DNA of 64,000 nt from Perkinsus chesapeaki (Eukaryota; Perkinsozoa; Perkinsida; Perkinsidae), in contig JAAPAO010000005.1 of assembly GCA_013115145.1 (NCBI GenBank), forward strand, positions 151,313 through 215,312, written 5' to 3'. The notes beneath the pieces were generated by a model that was given only the letters and a program-made list of their open reading frames with translations, did no database searches and was not told the origin of the DNA. Shown here piece after piece: positions 13,714 through 26,355 of this stretch (the first letter of the stretch is position 1; every line of letters starts with the position of its first letter). The translations under genes and the position numbers were made by a program.

Positions 13714-15395
13714 TCGTCCATTTACCTTTCTATCCTTAATTCTCGTTTCTGCTATCCTATAGTATAAGGTACTTCCCATGCTATAGTATGCTGTATACTT
13801 TATTGTTATATCAACAACAACAACAATAATACTTTTGTTTCTCTATCCTTCACGTAGTTATTCGGTAATGGCCATTACTAAGACTGGCCAATTCAATAAT
13901 AAAGTATATGAATTCATTATCGTATACTTATAAGGCCTATGGCTAACAACTGTTATATCCCCTCCCTCCCTCCTGCTGTACACGTTACCAGTATTGGCAT
14001 GTATTGTGCCTGTTGTGCTCCTCTTTTCTACTGTCCTCCGAATACTCAAGTATTGTGTTGTTACAACAGTCCTTCATCAATGTAGTAAACTTGGGATATC
14101 TCGATTCGGTGACAAATGGTTACTATTCATGGATGAATTTAAAGTTGAGAGCATAATATAATAGTAATTAGCGACGGTTTCTTCTAATCTGGTTCGATGT
14201 GACAAAGATTAGTCGCACGAGCGAGCGGTGGGCGGCCGTTGGCAGCCTCATGTTTGTTGGGGGGCCGAATTTAATCGCTGGTTCTAGCGAGCCCGCAACG
14301 TAAGAACATGTAAGGATGTAGATATCACTATGTACAGGAAGCCATTTAACACACCTGTCGTGGCTTACAGCTTCACACTGTAAAAGCGGCGGCCCGCAAG
14401 TGTATTGCGGAACTATTGGGATGTTACTAATATAACTTGTGATGCTTCAGATGGTGATGCATGACTAGGATTTTATCATCAAATAGTCCACCCATTTAGG
14501 GGGTCAGGGCAAGGATGATACCGTATATTCTCATCATTAGCATTATCAATGTATGATTCAGACATATAATGTAGCATCCACATAACAAGTATTCAGATGC
14601 ATGTCTAAGTATAATTATTATTATCATCATAATCATCATTATAACATTAAACAATTAAGATATCTAAGCTACGGATTGATCGATTATCAACACCACATAT
14701 GTGCATGCGTGCAAAACTGCCGACGGCGGAGCGAAGTGCTTACACGTTTTGACATTTTCGAAGTCAGAATTCGCGTCGATCAACGCAAGATGGTGATGTT
14801 AGGGAGAATGGTAGCTGTGTTTATGAACTGTTGCCCAACTTACCACTCTTCCACCAGATATCTGGGGCCTAACATAAGAAATTTGACCCAGTAGATGTCG
14901 TAGGATGGAATTGATGATAAATGATATTCACAAGAGGGCTTCCTATATCAGGTTAGGATTCAGGACGCCTCCACGTTAGGGGTTATAAAAGGAACTATTA
15001 TTCTCTGTGTAATTGCTGACGGTAGGATTCCTAATAACTTTTATTTAGGACATCTATGAGTGTAGGATACTGACCTCAGGTAAGCCTTATGAAACAGCTT
15101 CAGTTAACGACTTTATGAGCATATTATACGGGAAGGCATTCTAAGGACGCCTGTGGTTGGTCCAAACGATAATATCAAACCAGCAATAGCGTGATTACGC
15201 CTTACTGGTGATGACTGAACGCATGTCATTACAGGGGGCCATCATTAACAACGTTGTGAACGGGAAAACTACAATATAACAATCATCCTCATTGATGTCG
15301 CAGTGATCAGGCAGCATACCATGTCTAGGGTTCATCTAACAGATCGGACTTGGTATAGTTGTACACTTGTCAGTTTTTCCGTGGTATTTATTTAA
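13714..15395. other. Gene-poor spacer with a possible ALAD-like scrap
   Basis: No complete gene seen. Composition becomes more GC-rich from about 14,160, unlike the AT-rich flanks. Short open frames here show no conserved block. The only protein-like trace is listed separately near 14,340. The region separates the CDPK from the ALAD gene on the same strand. Confidence 0.5.
14310..14440 (+). pseudogene. Possible ALAD (hemB) remnant
   Basis: One frame reads 'FNTPVVAYS' at about 14,344-14,370, close to the family block seen in the intact gene downstream ('[14 protein letters not shown]'), and another frame just after it reads 'LKAAARK', resembling the 'LKAAA' segment that follows in ALAD. Stops and a frame change separate them. 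The match is short, so this is a weak call: it may be chance. Confidence 0.2.
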
Positions 15396-16826
<1,431 letters not shown>

Positions 16827-17711
16827 ATCATGTCCATAATAGTTATAGTATCATGAGTCGACGAAGACATGAATAGACGTGTGTAGAGTAGCTGCTGCTG
16901 ATTACCTTACCTCATCATCGTATGATTGCTTTTTACATAAGTTGTTTCTAGGATTCACTGCAGCAGTAAGGCTCAGAATTTTGTCCAATACTAGTATCAT
17001 TTGTCGAGTTGATAGTCACTATGGGTTGGACTCCCCTTACCAATGGAAGTGCCCAATATCTGTCCTGTGATGGAGAGTTGTACAATATAATAGCACTAAG
17101 AGAAATTGAACAAGCAGCCAACAGAAGCAAGTTAAGTGCAGCAGGGTGATATAAGGTATTATACCCTAGGGGGGATATAACCAATGAAGAGGTATCCAAC
17201 TACACGTAACCAACTACATAACTTGTATAATACAAGTGTGATGACAGGTGATTACCTCACCTGATTACCCTGTATGGGTGTGTAGTAGCTCCACACTAAT
17301 GCTTGTTAGCTTGGCTTAGGTATAAGCCAGTATCGAGTATGAAATAGTATGCACTCATAAATGCTTTACTTTATTCTGCCCCACATTACCGTAGTATTAT
17401 CGTTTGTTAATGGCCAGGTGTGGATGGCCGATGATTAACTATACCGACCGAACCACCAGAGTGTGGATATCTTGGGTTAATGCAAGAACCGGCTATGTTG
17501 TAATATAATGACGGAAATCCTTTCGATAAATAGATCGCTCCCCCACATGAAGCGGTGTTCTTGGTGAAGAGTAAACCTTTATGGATGTTAACAGAGTTAT
17601 ATCGTCCTGTACGTAATGACTATTAACACAAAGCTGTGAATGCCAAGTGTCAACGTTTGTGGTAGTACTAGTGGACGACTGAAACCAAAGATGAAGATGA
17701 TCAACAACATC
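16827..17711. other. Intergenic region between convergent genes
   Basis: Lies between the 3' ends of ALAD (plus) and SNU13 (minus). No conserved coding block or RNA gene recognised; it contains scattered short open frames only. Confidence 0.5.
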
Positions 17712-18195
17712 TCAGATGAGGATCTGTTCAATGGAATCCTTCAAGTCCTGAATCTGAGTCATGAGCTGAGATCCCTCTTTACTGGTAATACTGCAAGCGA
17801 CGACTGGGCGAGATACGCCACAAGCACGTCCGAGAGCAGTCTTAGATTTGACGAACACGTAACTAATAAAATAACAACTATGCATTAACCTCCTCAACTG
17901 ACCTTGAACTTACGGAACGTTCTTATCCTCACAGACAAGAGGGAGATGAAGAATGATCTCCAAAGGCTCAGTATCAGCAGCCAGGACAATAACCTCGGCG
18001 GTACCACGATTAAGGGTCTTAGTAGCTTCATTAGCACCCTTACGGAGCTGCTTATAGTTGCACGACTAACAAGAATAAAATATACTACTATTAGAGTATT
18101 ATAATCATTACCTGCTGGACAAGATCCATAATAGTGGCAGTTAGGTCCGCAGAGGCGAGAGGATAAGCTTTGGGGTTAACTTCAGCGTCAGACAT
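17712..18195 (-). CDS. SNU13: SNU13 / NHP2L1 (15.5K) kink-turn RNA-binding protein
   Basis: L7Ae-family protein that binds kink-turns in U4 snRNA and box C/D snoRNAs, acting in spliceosome and snoRNP assembly in the nucleus. Three exons give a full-length protein: '[14 protein letters not shown]', '[20 protein letters not shown]' (the RNA-contact Gly-Ala-Asn-Glu-X-X-Lys motif), '[19 protein letters not shown]', then '[19 protein letters not shown]' and '[17 protein letters not shown]'. The two introns (GTAATG...GTTAG, GTAAGT...ATTAG) are about 45-55 nt. The Arg-Ala-Cys-Gly-Val-Ser-Arg-Pro block distinguishes SNU13/NHP2 from eL8 and eL30; the SNU13-type N-terminus favours SNU13. It is followed on the same strand by no recognised gene, and eL31 lies 365 bp upstream. 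Confidence 0.95.
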
Positions 18196-18559
18196 TATTA
18201 GTAAACAGGAACAAGGCCCTTCACTTGCCGATCACGAGGGCAACAATTATAGGACTATTACCAATTATTGCCATCTAATAACTTAACCCCCCCAAACATC
18301 ACCACCCAAGTGAATATAAACGATGATGAACTAAAGTCATATATTATCCCGGAACCGATAGATGGTGGTGCTTAATGTCACAGGAGCGATGACGGTAACC
18401 GATGGCGACAGTCCAACATCATTATAATCAACAATATCAATAACAGTGGGCCATTTGCCATAATAGTATATTAGCAATAGTGGCTTTATGTCTTCTATGA
18501 TGAGGTTAATGATAATGAGGCTTCTTGTTATCCTGTTATCAGCAGAATACAGCTTTCGC
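18196..18559. other. Intergenic region between eL31 and SNU13
   Basis: AT-rich; serves as 5' flank of SNU13 and 3' flank of eL31, both minus strand. A trinucleotide-poor stretch with no open frame of note. Confidence 0.5.
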
Positions 18560-19099
18560 TTAAGCGTTCACGACCTCGGTCTGGAGACCCTCGAAGCTTT
18601 GGACGGGAAGATACTGTACAAGTGTGTACATCTCCTCACCCTCCTCAGCCTGACGGCGTGAAAGACGGACGCGGACTCTACGAGGGATGTTACGGATACC
18701 CTTAGACCAGATGTACCTATGATAACATAATAATAATAGTCTTATGATTATATTATTACTTGTTGAGCTTGGTATCGATACGAACATCCTTGGTCTTCAT
18801 CTGCTTCTCGGCGAATGCCTTGATAGCACGAACGACCTTAGGAGCGCGCTTCTTGAAGGTCTGCTTGTGAACGATCTTATGGACGTGGATCGTATGATCA
18901 ACAGTCAGAGGCTGCATGATCTTGTTGCCAGAGTCTCCTAATAATAAAACCAATATCATCATAACATCACGTCACTGATCGATAAAATACTCGAATAAAC
19001 GACTATACGGCAAATACTCATACAAGTGAGGTGTACCCCATAATGTAGAGTAACCCATATAAGGTAATACCAACCGATTCCCTTACTACCCTTCGCCAT
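18560..19099 (-). CDS. RPL31: 60S ribosomal protein eL31
   Basis: Component of the large ribosomal subunit near the polypeptide exit tunnel. Three exons: a four-codon first exon (ATG at 19099, 'MAKG'), then 'DSGNKIMQPLTVDHTIHVHK' through 'FKKRAPKVVRAIKAFAEKQM' and 'KDVRIDTKLN', then 'YIWSKGIRNIPRRVRVRLSR' and 'YTLVQYLPVQSFEGLQTEVV'. Both introns (GTAGTA...TTAG of about 160 nt and GTAATA...ATAG) restore the frame exactly, which supports the tiny first exon. Length (about 120 residues) and all family blocks are normal. Confidence 0.96.
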
Positions 19100-19926
19100 C
19101 TTAAGGTCACGGTTCAAACGAGGTAAAACAGAGACCAGCTACAGCCTGGATCGATCATATGGGCGAGCGAGATCTTCTGCGCTACCTCATCGGCCCCTGC
19201 CTCGTCGATCTCCTCGTTATCCACTATATTAAGACATATGTCAACTGACTATGATACATTCAAGGAATAATATGGATAATAGAAGTCTATACTCATTGAA
19301 TGGGGTCATTGAATCATTTAAGCATATCAATAACAACTCCCCTAGCATCATAATACATGTAATTTATAACATTAAAATTCGGACAGTAATCACCAGGTAC
19401 CGGAAAGGATGACTGAGCTTGCCAGGAGCGATGCTAATAGAGAATGGAACTTACCTAATATAGCAGACAAACATAACCCTATTACACTAGCTACATCTAA
19501 GTAGCACTTGCATTATATATACATTTAAAGCACTATTATAGTTTAAAGGGTATTCGACAACCCGAGTACAAGGGACCACACGTTATGTTAACCCAGTTTA
19601 GGAACAACTATATAGCAAAGAACCATACCAAGCCAAGGGTAACGATGTTTAATGGAATTATATTATTACTGAGCAGCTACCATTGGGCTTACCTATCAGT
19701 AGACAGCATAATAGGCAGAGTCGACATAAGGTTACCACAGGTGAATTATGTATAGCAAAAGCCCTAAGAATGGTTGATGTATTTGATCCTTTAAAGGTGA
19801 GTTATTAATAATATCTCAACTGCTGTACTCCATGTTATTAGGATACCCTCTTTGCTTGGGATAACATGACTTAATATTATTATTGTTGTGTTGTTAAGTC
19901 TTGTCACTATGGTTTGAGTGTCATTA
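19100..19926. other. Divergent intergenic region with an unassigned exon-like stretch
   Basis: Lies between the divergent starts of eL31 (minus) and RMND1 (plus). At 19,743-19,796 a plus-strand frame reads 'ELCIAKALRMVDVFDPLK' and is followed by a GTGAGT...TTAG intron-like segment that joins to 'DTLFAWDNMT'. It could be a short separate gene or an upstream exon; no family recognised. Minus-strand DNA at 19,140-19,230 also stays open and acidic. Otherwise nothing. Confidence 0.35.
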
Positions 19927-21602
19927 ATGCTACTGACCACGACATGTCTATCTGCATCCTATCGATTATTATCATCAATTAGCAGCAGCAGCAACTCATG
20001 CTTCAGTATAAACCGTACGATGGCTACAGGTAGAGCTCATCCAGCTCTAGCACACGCTGTTGTTTTGTTGTCTCAGCTACTGGATTTATCGGTCGACATC
20101 ATAATCCCTTTACACGTAAACCATTGGTTGCCTTAACTACTACTTCATTACCTTTATCAAGTCGTGTAAGGGTTCGTGTCCTGTGGGATACTGGTAGTTT
20201 AGATCTACGAAAGTTAAATAATGAGATGAAGGTTGGTTAATACTACTATAATTGTTTCTTATACTATAACAGGAGCGTGGTGCTGAGACATGTATATCAA
20301 GTCAAGGTGGATGGCTATATGCTAATTTAGCATCATCATCATCTGCCTTTCATACCGATCATCATCCTAGTATGTCATTATTAGCATCTGTAATTATTTA
20401 ACCTTTTTAGGAACTGCTGTATTCTTCCGTGATAATGCGTTAGTAACATGGTGTACATCTATAGAGGAGGATGATGGTCTTGCTGCTATTGCTGAGGGGT
20501 TTAGGTAGTAGTCAGTAACGGTAGTCGGTGTATCCTCCTCTCTTCTACTAGACTTACTGACCCAGTTGATGAGAATGATGATCTATCATATCTGTATAAT
20601 GATGGCAAGGAAGGAGGTTCATTACCATCATCAGCTAGATGTACTACTGTATTATAGGTATATGACGTATAATAATAATGTAGGTGTAAGTGAAGAAGTT
20701 ATGGCAGTAGAACAAATAGATAGAACAGCATTGACAATACAACATAGGAAAACGGGGAATAAAAAGGCCAATGCAATAGCATCGACACGTAGACACTTAC
20801 CTCCTAAGATTGATAGCAAAGTTGTTGATGGTGTAGGATGATGATGGGGGGGGGGTGTATATGTAGTAATGGGTTAGGTATTGTTAATCACTTCACAAGA
20901 TATTCAACGATCTAGCGAGTTACTTGTAGCATCACTTGCATTAGCGTCCGCTAGCAGACTTAATTTGGTAGAGGCCAAGATCGAACGTTTTTTAAAAGTA
21001 ATGAAGGGGCAGTAGTAGTAGGAGGAGGAAGTGTACCAATGATAGGTTAAGCATACGGAGATGAATTCATTAGCAGCTAACCTTAGAAGTTGGCATCTTA
21101 ATTCAGTATCTGATGAGATATTTAAATCAGAGAGGACTATGCATACTTTACGGTATATATACTAGTGCGCTTGTTGTTGTTGTTATTTAAATCTAAGGTA
21201 TCAACTAAATCTAGGTGAGGCTGATCTACTAGATGTACCTGAAATATTATGGGAATTTGATGGGTATGTTATTGTTATTATTAGTATTGATGGTAATGGA
21301 CTTTATCAGGTCAGAGAGGTTATTTGAGCAAGTTGTTAATAACTTTGACCTTAAACGACGTATTGGATTATTGAATCTACGCTTATCATATCATTCAGAC
21401 TTTATGGCTGCATTTGGTGAGCATGTTAGGCATAGGTGAGTAGTAATATACTATATTATTAATAATGATACTGTTATTCAGGCATTCTAATAGGCTGGAA
21501 AAGATAATAATAATATTAATAGCATTTGAGACTGGTTTAGCGCTATATCATGGGCCACCAGAAGGCCTCTTACAGTGGTATCAACAACAACAACAACATT
21601 AG
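19927..21602 (+). CDS. RMND1: RMND1/Rmd1-like mitochondrial protein (DUF155)
   Basis: DUF155 proteins are inner-mitochondrial-membrane proteins needed for mitochondrial translation in animals and yeast. The N-terminus from the ATG at 19927 is Ser/Arg-rich and free of acids ('LSASYRLLSSISSSSNS'), as expected for a presequence; it joins through a GTAGAG...CTCAG intron to 'GRHHNPFTRKPLVAL'. Family blocks follow in order: 'TAVFFRDNALVTWC' with acidic 'SIEEDDGLAAIAEGF', 'SELLVASLALASASRLNLVE', 'MNSLAANLRSWHLNS', 'LNLGEADLLDVPEILWEFD', 'DLKRRIGLLNLRLSYHSDF' and 'HSNRLEKIIILIAFETG'. It ends in a Gln run encoded by CAA repeats. Several introns are under 60 nt; exon edges around 20,520-20,900 are approximate. 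Confidence 0.82.
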
Positions 21603-22519
21603 AAGCATTAACAAGGGTCGTCTATTATATAATATCACCATTCACCTCACATTACTTATCACTTCATGCTGTTCCTTTTCTTATTTTATCGTTTTTGTAT
21701 TAAGTTTGGTTATAACGTCACCACCGTTGGATGTTATTAGGCAGAAAACTATCCATTGCTTATTTGGAGGCAGAGTCATACATCTCAATTCCGACATCAC
21801 CACCATCATGGAAGGATTATTATACAGCATCAAGTATTTGTTACTGAATGACTTAGGTACTCGAATAACCGCACCACTGTTTCAAAGTGAAGTATTCTTC
21901 CTGAACCCAACACACTTATGATGTTTCCCGCAGCAGTAGGGCTGTATCGAGCTGCTTTTAGAGTAACGTTTTTGAATCGTCCGAGATAGGCTATCTCAAG
22001 TCTAGTGGTAAGGGAATGATAAGCACGATACGACAGTTGAAGTCACGACAGAGAGGTGACCCCACCATTCCCGCCAACTTAGACCCTCCCTCATTCCAAA
22101 AACGATTGTTTACGACATTGTATTAAGATGGGTTGCTAGATAGACCTCTGATGGAAATCAGAGTACTCCGGGGTTAGTGTACATTGTACACTGTACAATC
22201 GCGGCAAATGGAATGCTGTCTGGATTACCGAGTCGGTAGTTGGACTGCTGGACGTTTTCAAGAACCCGAACATGTCTACCGAACACGATTCAGAATCCAT
22301 GTTGACTCCCAGTGCTTTCCTGTATCATCATCATTACCTCTACTGGTAGTCAACTTCATGTTGTTTATCCAACAGCTCGAAATGGCCCACGGGTCACGGA
22401 GTTGAAACGATTTGGGCGAGCGAGATTAATATTGCGCCTTCCGTGTAGAAGTGAGGAGACGTTAATAGTAGTATTGATGATGCGTAAATGTTGTTGTTAG
22501 GTTTGTTGTTGTTGTTTTA
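21603..22519. other. Intergenic region
   Basis: No conserved coding block. Open frames at 21,550-21,921 and 22,184-22,405 lack recognisable motifs. A short hairpin with arms CTCTGAT/ATCAGAG lies near 22,145-22,162. Confidence 0.45.
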
Positions 22520-24205
22520 ATGACTAATTGCAGTACACCTAGAAGCTGTTGTTCTTCGCCTTCCTCTCCGCCTAATGAGGTTATAGCATCACCAATAGTT
22601 AGGGTTAAGAGAACACACTCTACTGCTATAACACCTAATACTATTGATAGACATAGAGAGGCTAATAGAAAGATTAATAAGAAGGTCATACATCACAATA
22701 ATAGTAATGCATCGCCATCATCACCAATACAAAAATATTACACTGAATCATACAGTAATAAGGTAAGTTGCACCACTGTGATGGTTATAACATGATAATG
22801 GTGTTATAGGAGAATGATGATAGTTCACCAGCTAGTACAGTATCATCACCAAGGCCTGCTGCACCATTAACAGGACAGGGCGATGATATAGGACAAAATG
22901 ATTATAATTGTCCAGTATGTTGTGAGGTATTGGTTCGGCCAGTTGATGTATGTGACTGTGGTCATCATGTATGCCGTAAACATGTTATTGATATGATAAC
23001 ACATAGTCAAGGTAATGGGTTTAAATGCCCATTATGTCGTAAAGAGGTTATTATTGATAACTATAATGATATTACTGTTGATGAGGAGCTTAAAGCCATT
23101 ATTAAGGCTGAAGGATTATATGATGATTCTAGAAGATCATCATGGAGATCTAGTAGGAGTGGTACACCACTACAGGAAAGGTAAGGTTAAAGCAGTATAG
23201 TTTATGTAATAAAGAATGAATCAGGTTTAATAGAGAGTTCTTTGAGGATGAAACTTTTTAGTTTCTCATGGAATCTGTCTATCTGTTATAATTTATATAC
23301 CGTGGTAACTCCATGCATGGTATATAATTGCATTATTAATAATAGTGTTGCGTAAAACAAAGGAGTGGAGGGGTGGGAGAAGATACCGAAGTAGGGTTAG
23401 TCTTAAATGAATTATTGGAGATTTATCCGACAGTCTAATGATGATAATAAACCTTATAGTAAGTAGTAGCGGTCTGATAGCTAGTGGTGACATGGTGTAA
23501 GGTACTAAAAGAAAACTAGGGTTATTAGGGAGTATAGACACATCTCGATCAACATTATATAATATAGATGAGGCAGGATATTGGCAGGCATTCTCAGACT
23601 ATAGGGCTAAGTAGGCAGAGTTGGGGCTGATGGAGGGGGAAAGAAGAAGCTGGGTTTGACTAGGCGAAAGGAGTTCTTACGACGGCCATCGAAGGCAGCA
23701 TCATTGAAGGGTAGTTCACCATTGGTTATAGCACAGAGATATCCTAATGCATTCAACTTCCCGTATAGTCTAAAGGTACGTAGAGTGTATATAGTAGGGG
23801 ATAATTATAGGACATAGTAGGAATATGAGATGGAAGGGGAATACATGAAACATAGAATGAAGTTGAGAGATATTAGTGATGAAGAAAAGAGGAAAAGGGA
23901 GGTAAGGTAGTAGTGGGTAATGATAGAGTAAGGGTTATTAGGCATTGTTGGAAGCAGAGGCGAGGTTAGAGGATGAACAATTAGCTGAGATAGAAGGTGG
24001 ATTTAATGTAGTACTTAAGAAGTGGATAGGGAGGGTTATAATGTGTTATTATTAGACTAGTAGAAGTGGTGGGGGTGGAGGGGCTAAGATTAGAGTTATG
24101 GCTAAGATAGGAGTAATGCGTAGATTAAGTGCATTAACACCGCAATCAAAAACAATCGAGGAAGGGTTAGAGTTAATAATGCAAAAGAAAGGAAGAAGAG
24201 AGTAA
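22520..24205 (+). CDS. RING-finger protein, probable E3 ubiquitin ligase
   Basis: A Ser/Pro-rich N-terminus is followed (about 22,905-23,045) by a RING: 'CPVCCEVL', 'CDCGHHVCRKHV', 'CPLCRKEV', giving a C3HC4-like ligand set. After the RING the frame continues 'VDEELKAIIKAEGLYDDS' and an Arg/Ser patch. Intron-linked exons downstream read 'NREFFEDE', 'YNIDEAGYWQAFSDYRAK', 'RRKEFLRRPSKAAS', 'YEMEGEYMKHRMKLRDISDE', 'LLEAEARLEDEQLAEIEGG' and a basic end near 24,205. I treat these as one gene because strand and intron style are continuous, but the part after 23,250 could be a separate gene. Partner and substrate cannot be told. Confidence 0.6.
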
Positions 24206-24635
24206 TAACGGTGGGCGGGAACTATGTCGTTTACACAGTAATTGTTGAGCAGTATTCACGGAGTTGTTATGTCTCAACAACTATTATAAGCATTTAAGCT
24301 GTTATAAGCTGAGTTTTTATGCTTAACGCTTTTACGTCTATCTTCTATTACACAATACTAGACAATGCTCCTACGCTTTTAGTTTTTATCTGGATCCTAT
24401 TGGACTAACTAAGGCCACCTCATCCTCTGCATCATCCACACTACACCGACAATTAAGATTCTTACATGAATCTGATCCTACTCTGATTACCTTTATAAAG
24501 GATGTGTAATATGACTCCTTGCTATTACCATTCCCCATATCACTCGTGTAGATATGGTAATATACGTAAAGTGTGTACAAGTTCAGTGTTTGTGACAATG
24601 CCGGAGCAATCATTTATAAGGTAGTAGTAGTGGGT
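24206..24635. other. Intergenic region
   Basis: No coding block or RNA gene recognised. It contains a tandem-like stretch of TTATAAGC/ATAAGCT motifs near 24,285-24,315. Confidence 0.4.
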
Positions 24636-25988
24636 ATGGTGTGTATAGCCTCCTGAGGTTGGTGGTGGTGTATTAGATATCAAGGAGCTTATATAAAACA
24701 TCTTATTGGTTTTATACCAGATCCACCTCTAATACGTGAACCACGCTTTACTGATGGTTTAAGGTTATATACATCTAAGGCTTATCGTCATCTAGTCACG
24801 TATAGGTTCCTAGTAACTGATATATCAGAGTTAGATCTAGATGCTGAAATGGATACCTTCATTATAGCAATTGAGAATGCATTGTAATAGTAACGGCTTT
24901 ATGTACCAGTCATCGATCGGGCAATGGCAGGCGAACACATATAAATAGGATACTGGCTGAGGATGCGACAGAGGATGAGAAATTTAATATTGAGATAGAT
25001 ATTAAGGTGAATAGTGACAATGATACATCTGGTGATTGTTACTATTGCTCTAGCTTGGGATGTCCGGTCTCATAAACCTTATACGGACAGTAACACCTAT
25101 ACAGATCTCAATGTATCTACAAGAGAGCCAATTAGAAGTAGGATTAGACCAGGGTAGTGTGTTAGGGTTGTGGTAGGAGTTATCTGATGGAGAGGCATCA
25201 CAGTGGGATGGAAGCAGCGCCGAGGAGGTTGGGCAGCCATCAGGCTCTTCTGAGGTATTATGCTCTGTACCATTGTATATATATACTCGGTTATAGCAGA
25301 TGATAGTGCAGGATAGTAATAGACATGAAGTATCTAATGGCAATCCTTCACAGACATCATTATTGGCTAAGCAGAGGTTGGGAGATAGTGGAGCCAAGTA
25401 GTAGAGGAGGGGTCTGCTGTACTACTATACTGGGTGGTTAGGGTGGATATTAAGGGTGGACATGCTGCTGTAGAAGATGAGTTAAGGGAACAATTAACAG
25501 CAGCATTAGAGGAACAAGAGAGATTACAATCTTTGGTTATAAAGCTTACACAGTATTATTCTATCATGACTATTACCCTACTATACAACAGCACTTGCTT
25601 TTAGGGAGCTAGAACAGTCAAGAAGACAAGAAGACAAGGCTATAGTCTTATCACCTACAGTAGAGATAGTCTATCAACTGCCTAATAACCAGTATGATAA
25701 TGTATCTGAAGTTAACTCTACAGGGAGTGAGTGATGATGCTATACTAATATAGTGTTATGGTTACCTCGGTATTAGGTTATACATCATCATTAAATGATA
25801 ATAATAATAATAATAAGCTTATAGACTTAAGCCATGAGAGGGTTATGGCTAGAGTGGTTGTTGATAGTCTTGTATCATCAATAGTTATATCTGTAGAAGA
25901 TAACACTACAACAGCAGCATCAGCAGATGTTATAGCACAGGATATTATTGCAAATACAATAAGGAAGAGTATTAAATTAACATGTTAA
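24636..25988 (+). CDS. Hypothetical multi-exon protein with coiled-coil segment
   Basis: Not recognised. Exon-like blocks on one strand, split by short introns: 'HLIGFIPDPPLIREPRFTDG' followed by 'YRFLVTDISELDLDAEMDTF' (about 24,690-24,886), an acidic block near 24,950-25,010, a coiled-coil segment 'VEDELREQLTAALEEQERLQ' (25,465-25,530), 'ELEQSRRQEDKAIVLSP', and a last exon with an Asn run and 'VMARVVVDSLVSSIVI' ending at 25988. The first block is non-repetitive and looks conserved in character. Start and internal joins are uncertain. Confidence 0.4.
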
Positions 25989-26355
25989 TGAACTATGAAG
26001 GTGCACTATCTAATAGTCCTATTGTCATTAGTTTGTTTATTTCAGTCCAGTAGCATCACTGTTGGTAGTAGGTAGCCTTACACCATACAATACAGCATAC
26101 AACCACCTTTGTAATGCGGCCGCCGGCTGGTAGATATCATTCAGGACAGTCGCCTATTGCCTTTTGGCTACTCTACTTCTTTTTACCACACCTATTGCAG
26201 GTGTAGACTTAACCATACTATAGTTGCCGATGTCATGCTTGACTACCATGCTATTCCGAATGCCTTATGATTGTTATTAATAATTGTAATTGTGTTTGAG
26301 AAGAAAGGGTATTGTATAACACCTTATTATAGTTGTATATAGTAGTGACTATTAA
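25989..26355. other. Intergenic region
   Basis: No open frame with recognisable content. A NotI-like GC patch (GCGGCCGCC) at about 26,116 stands out in AT-rich DNA. Confidence 0.4.
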
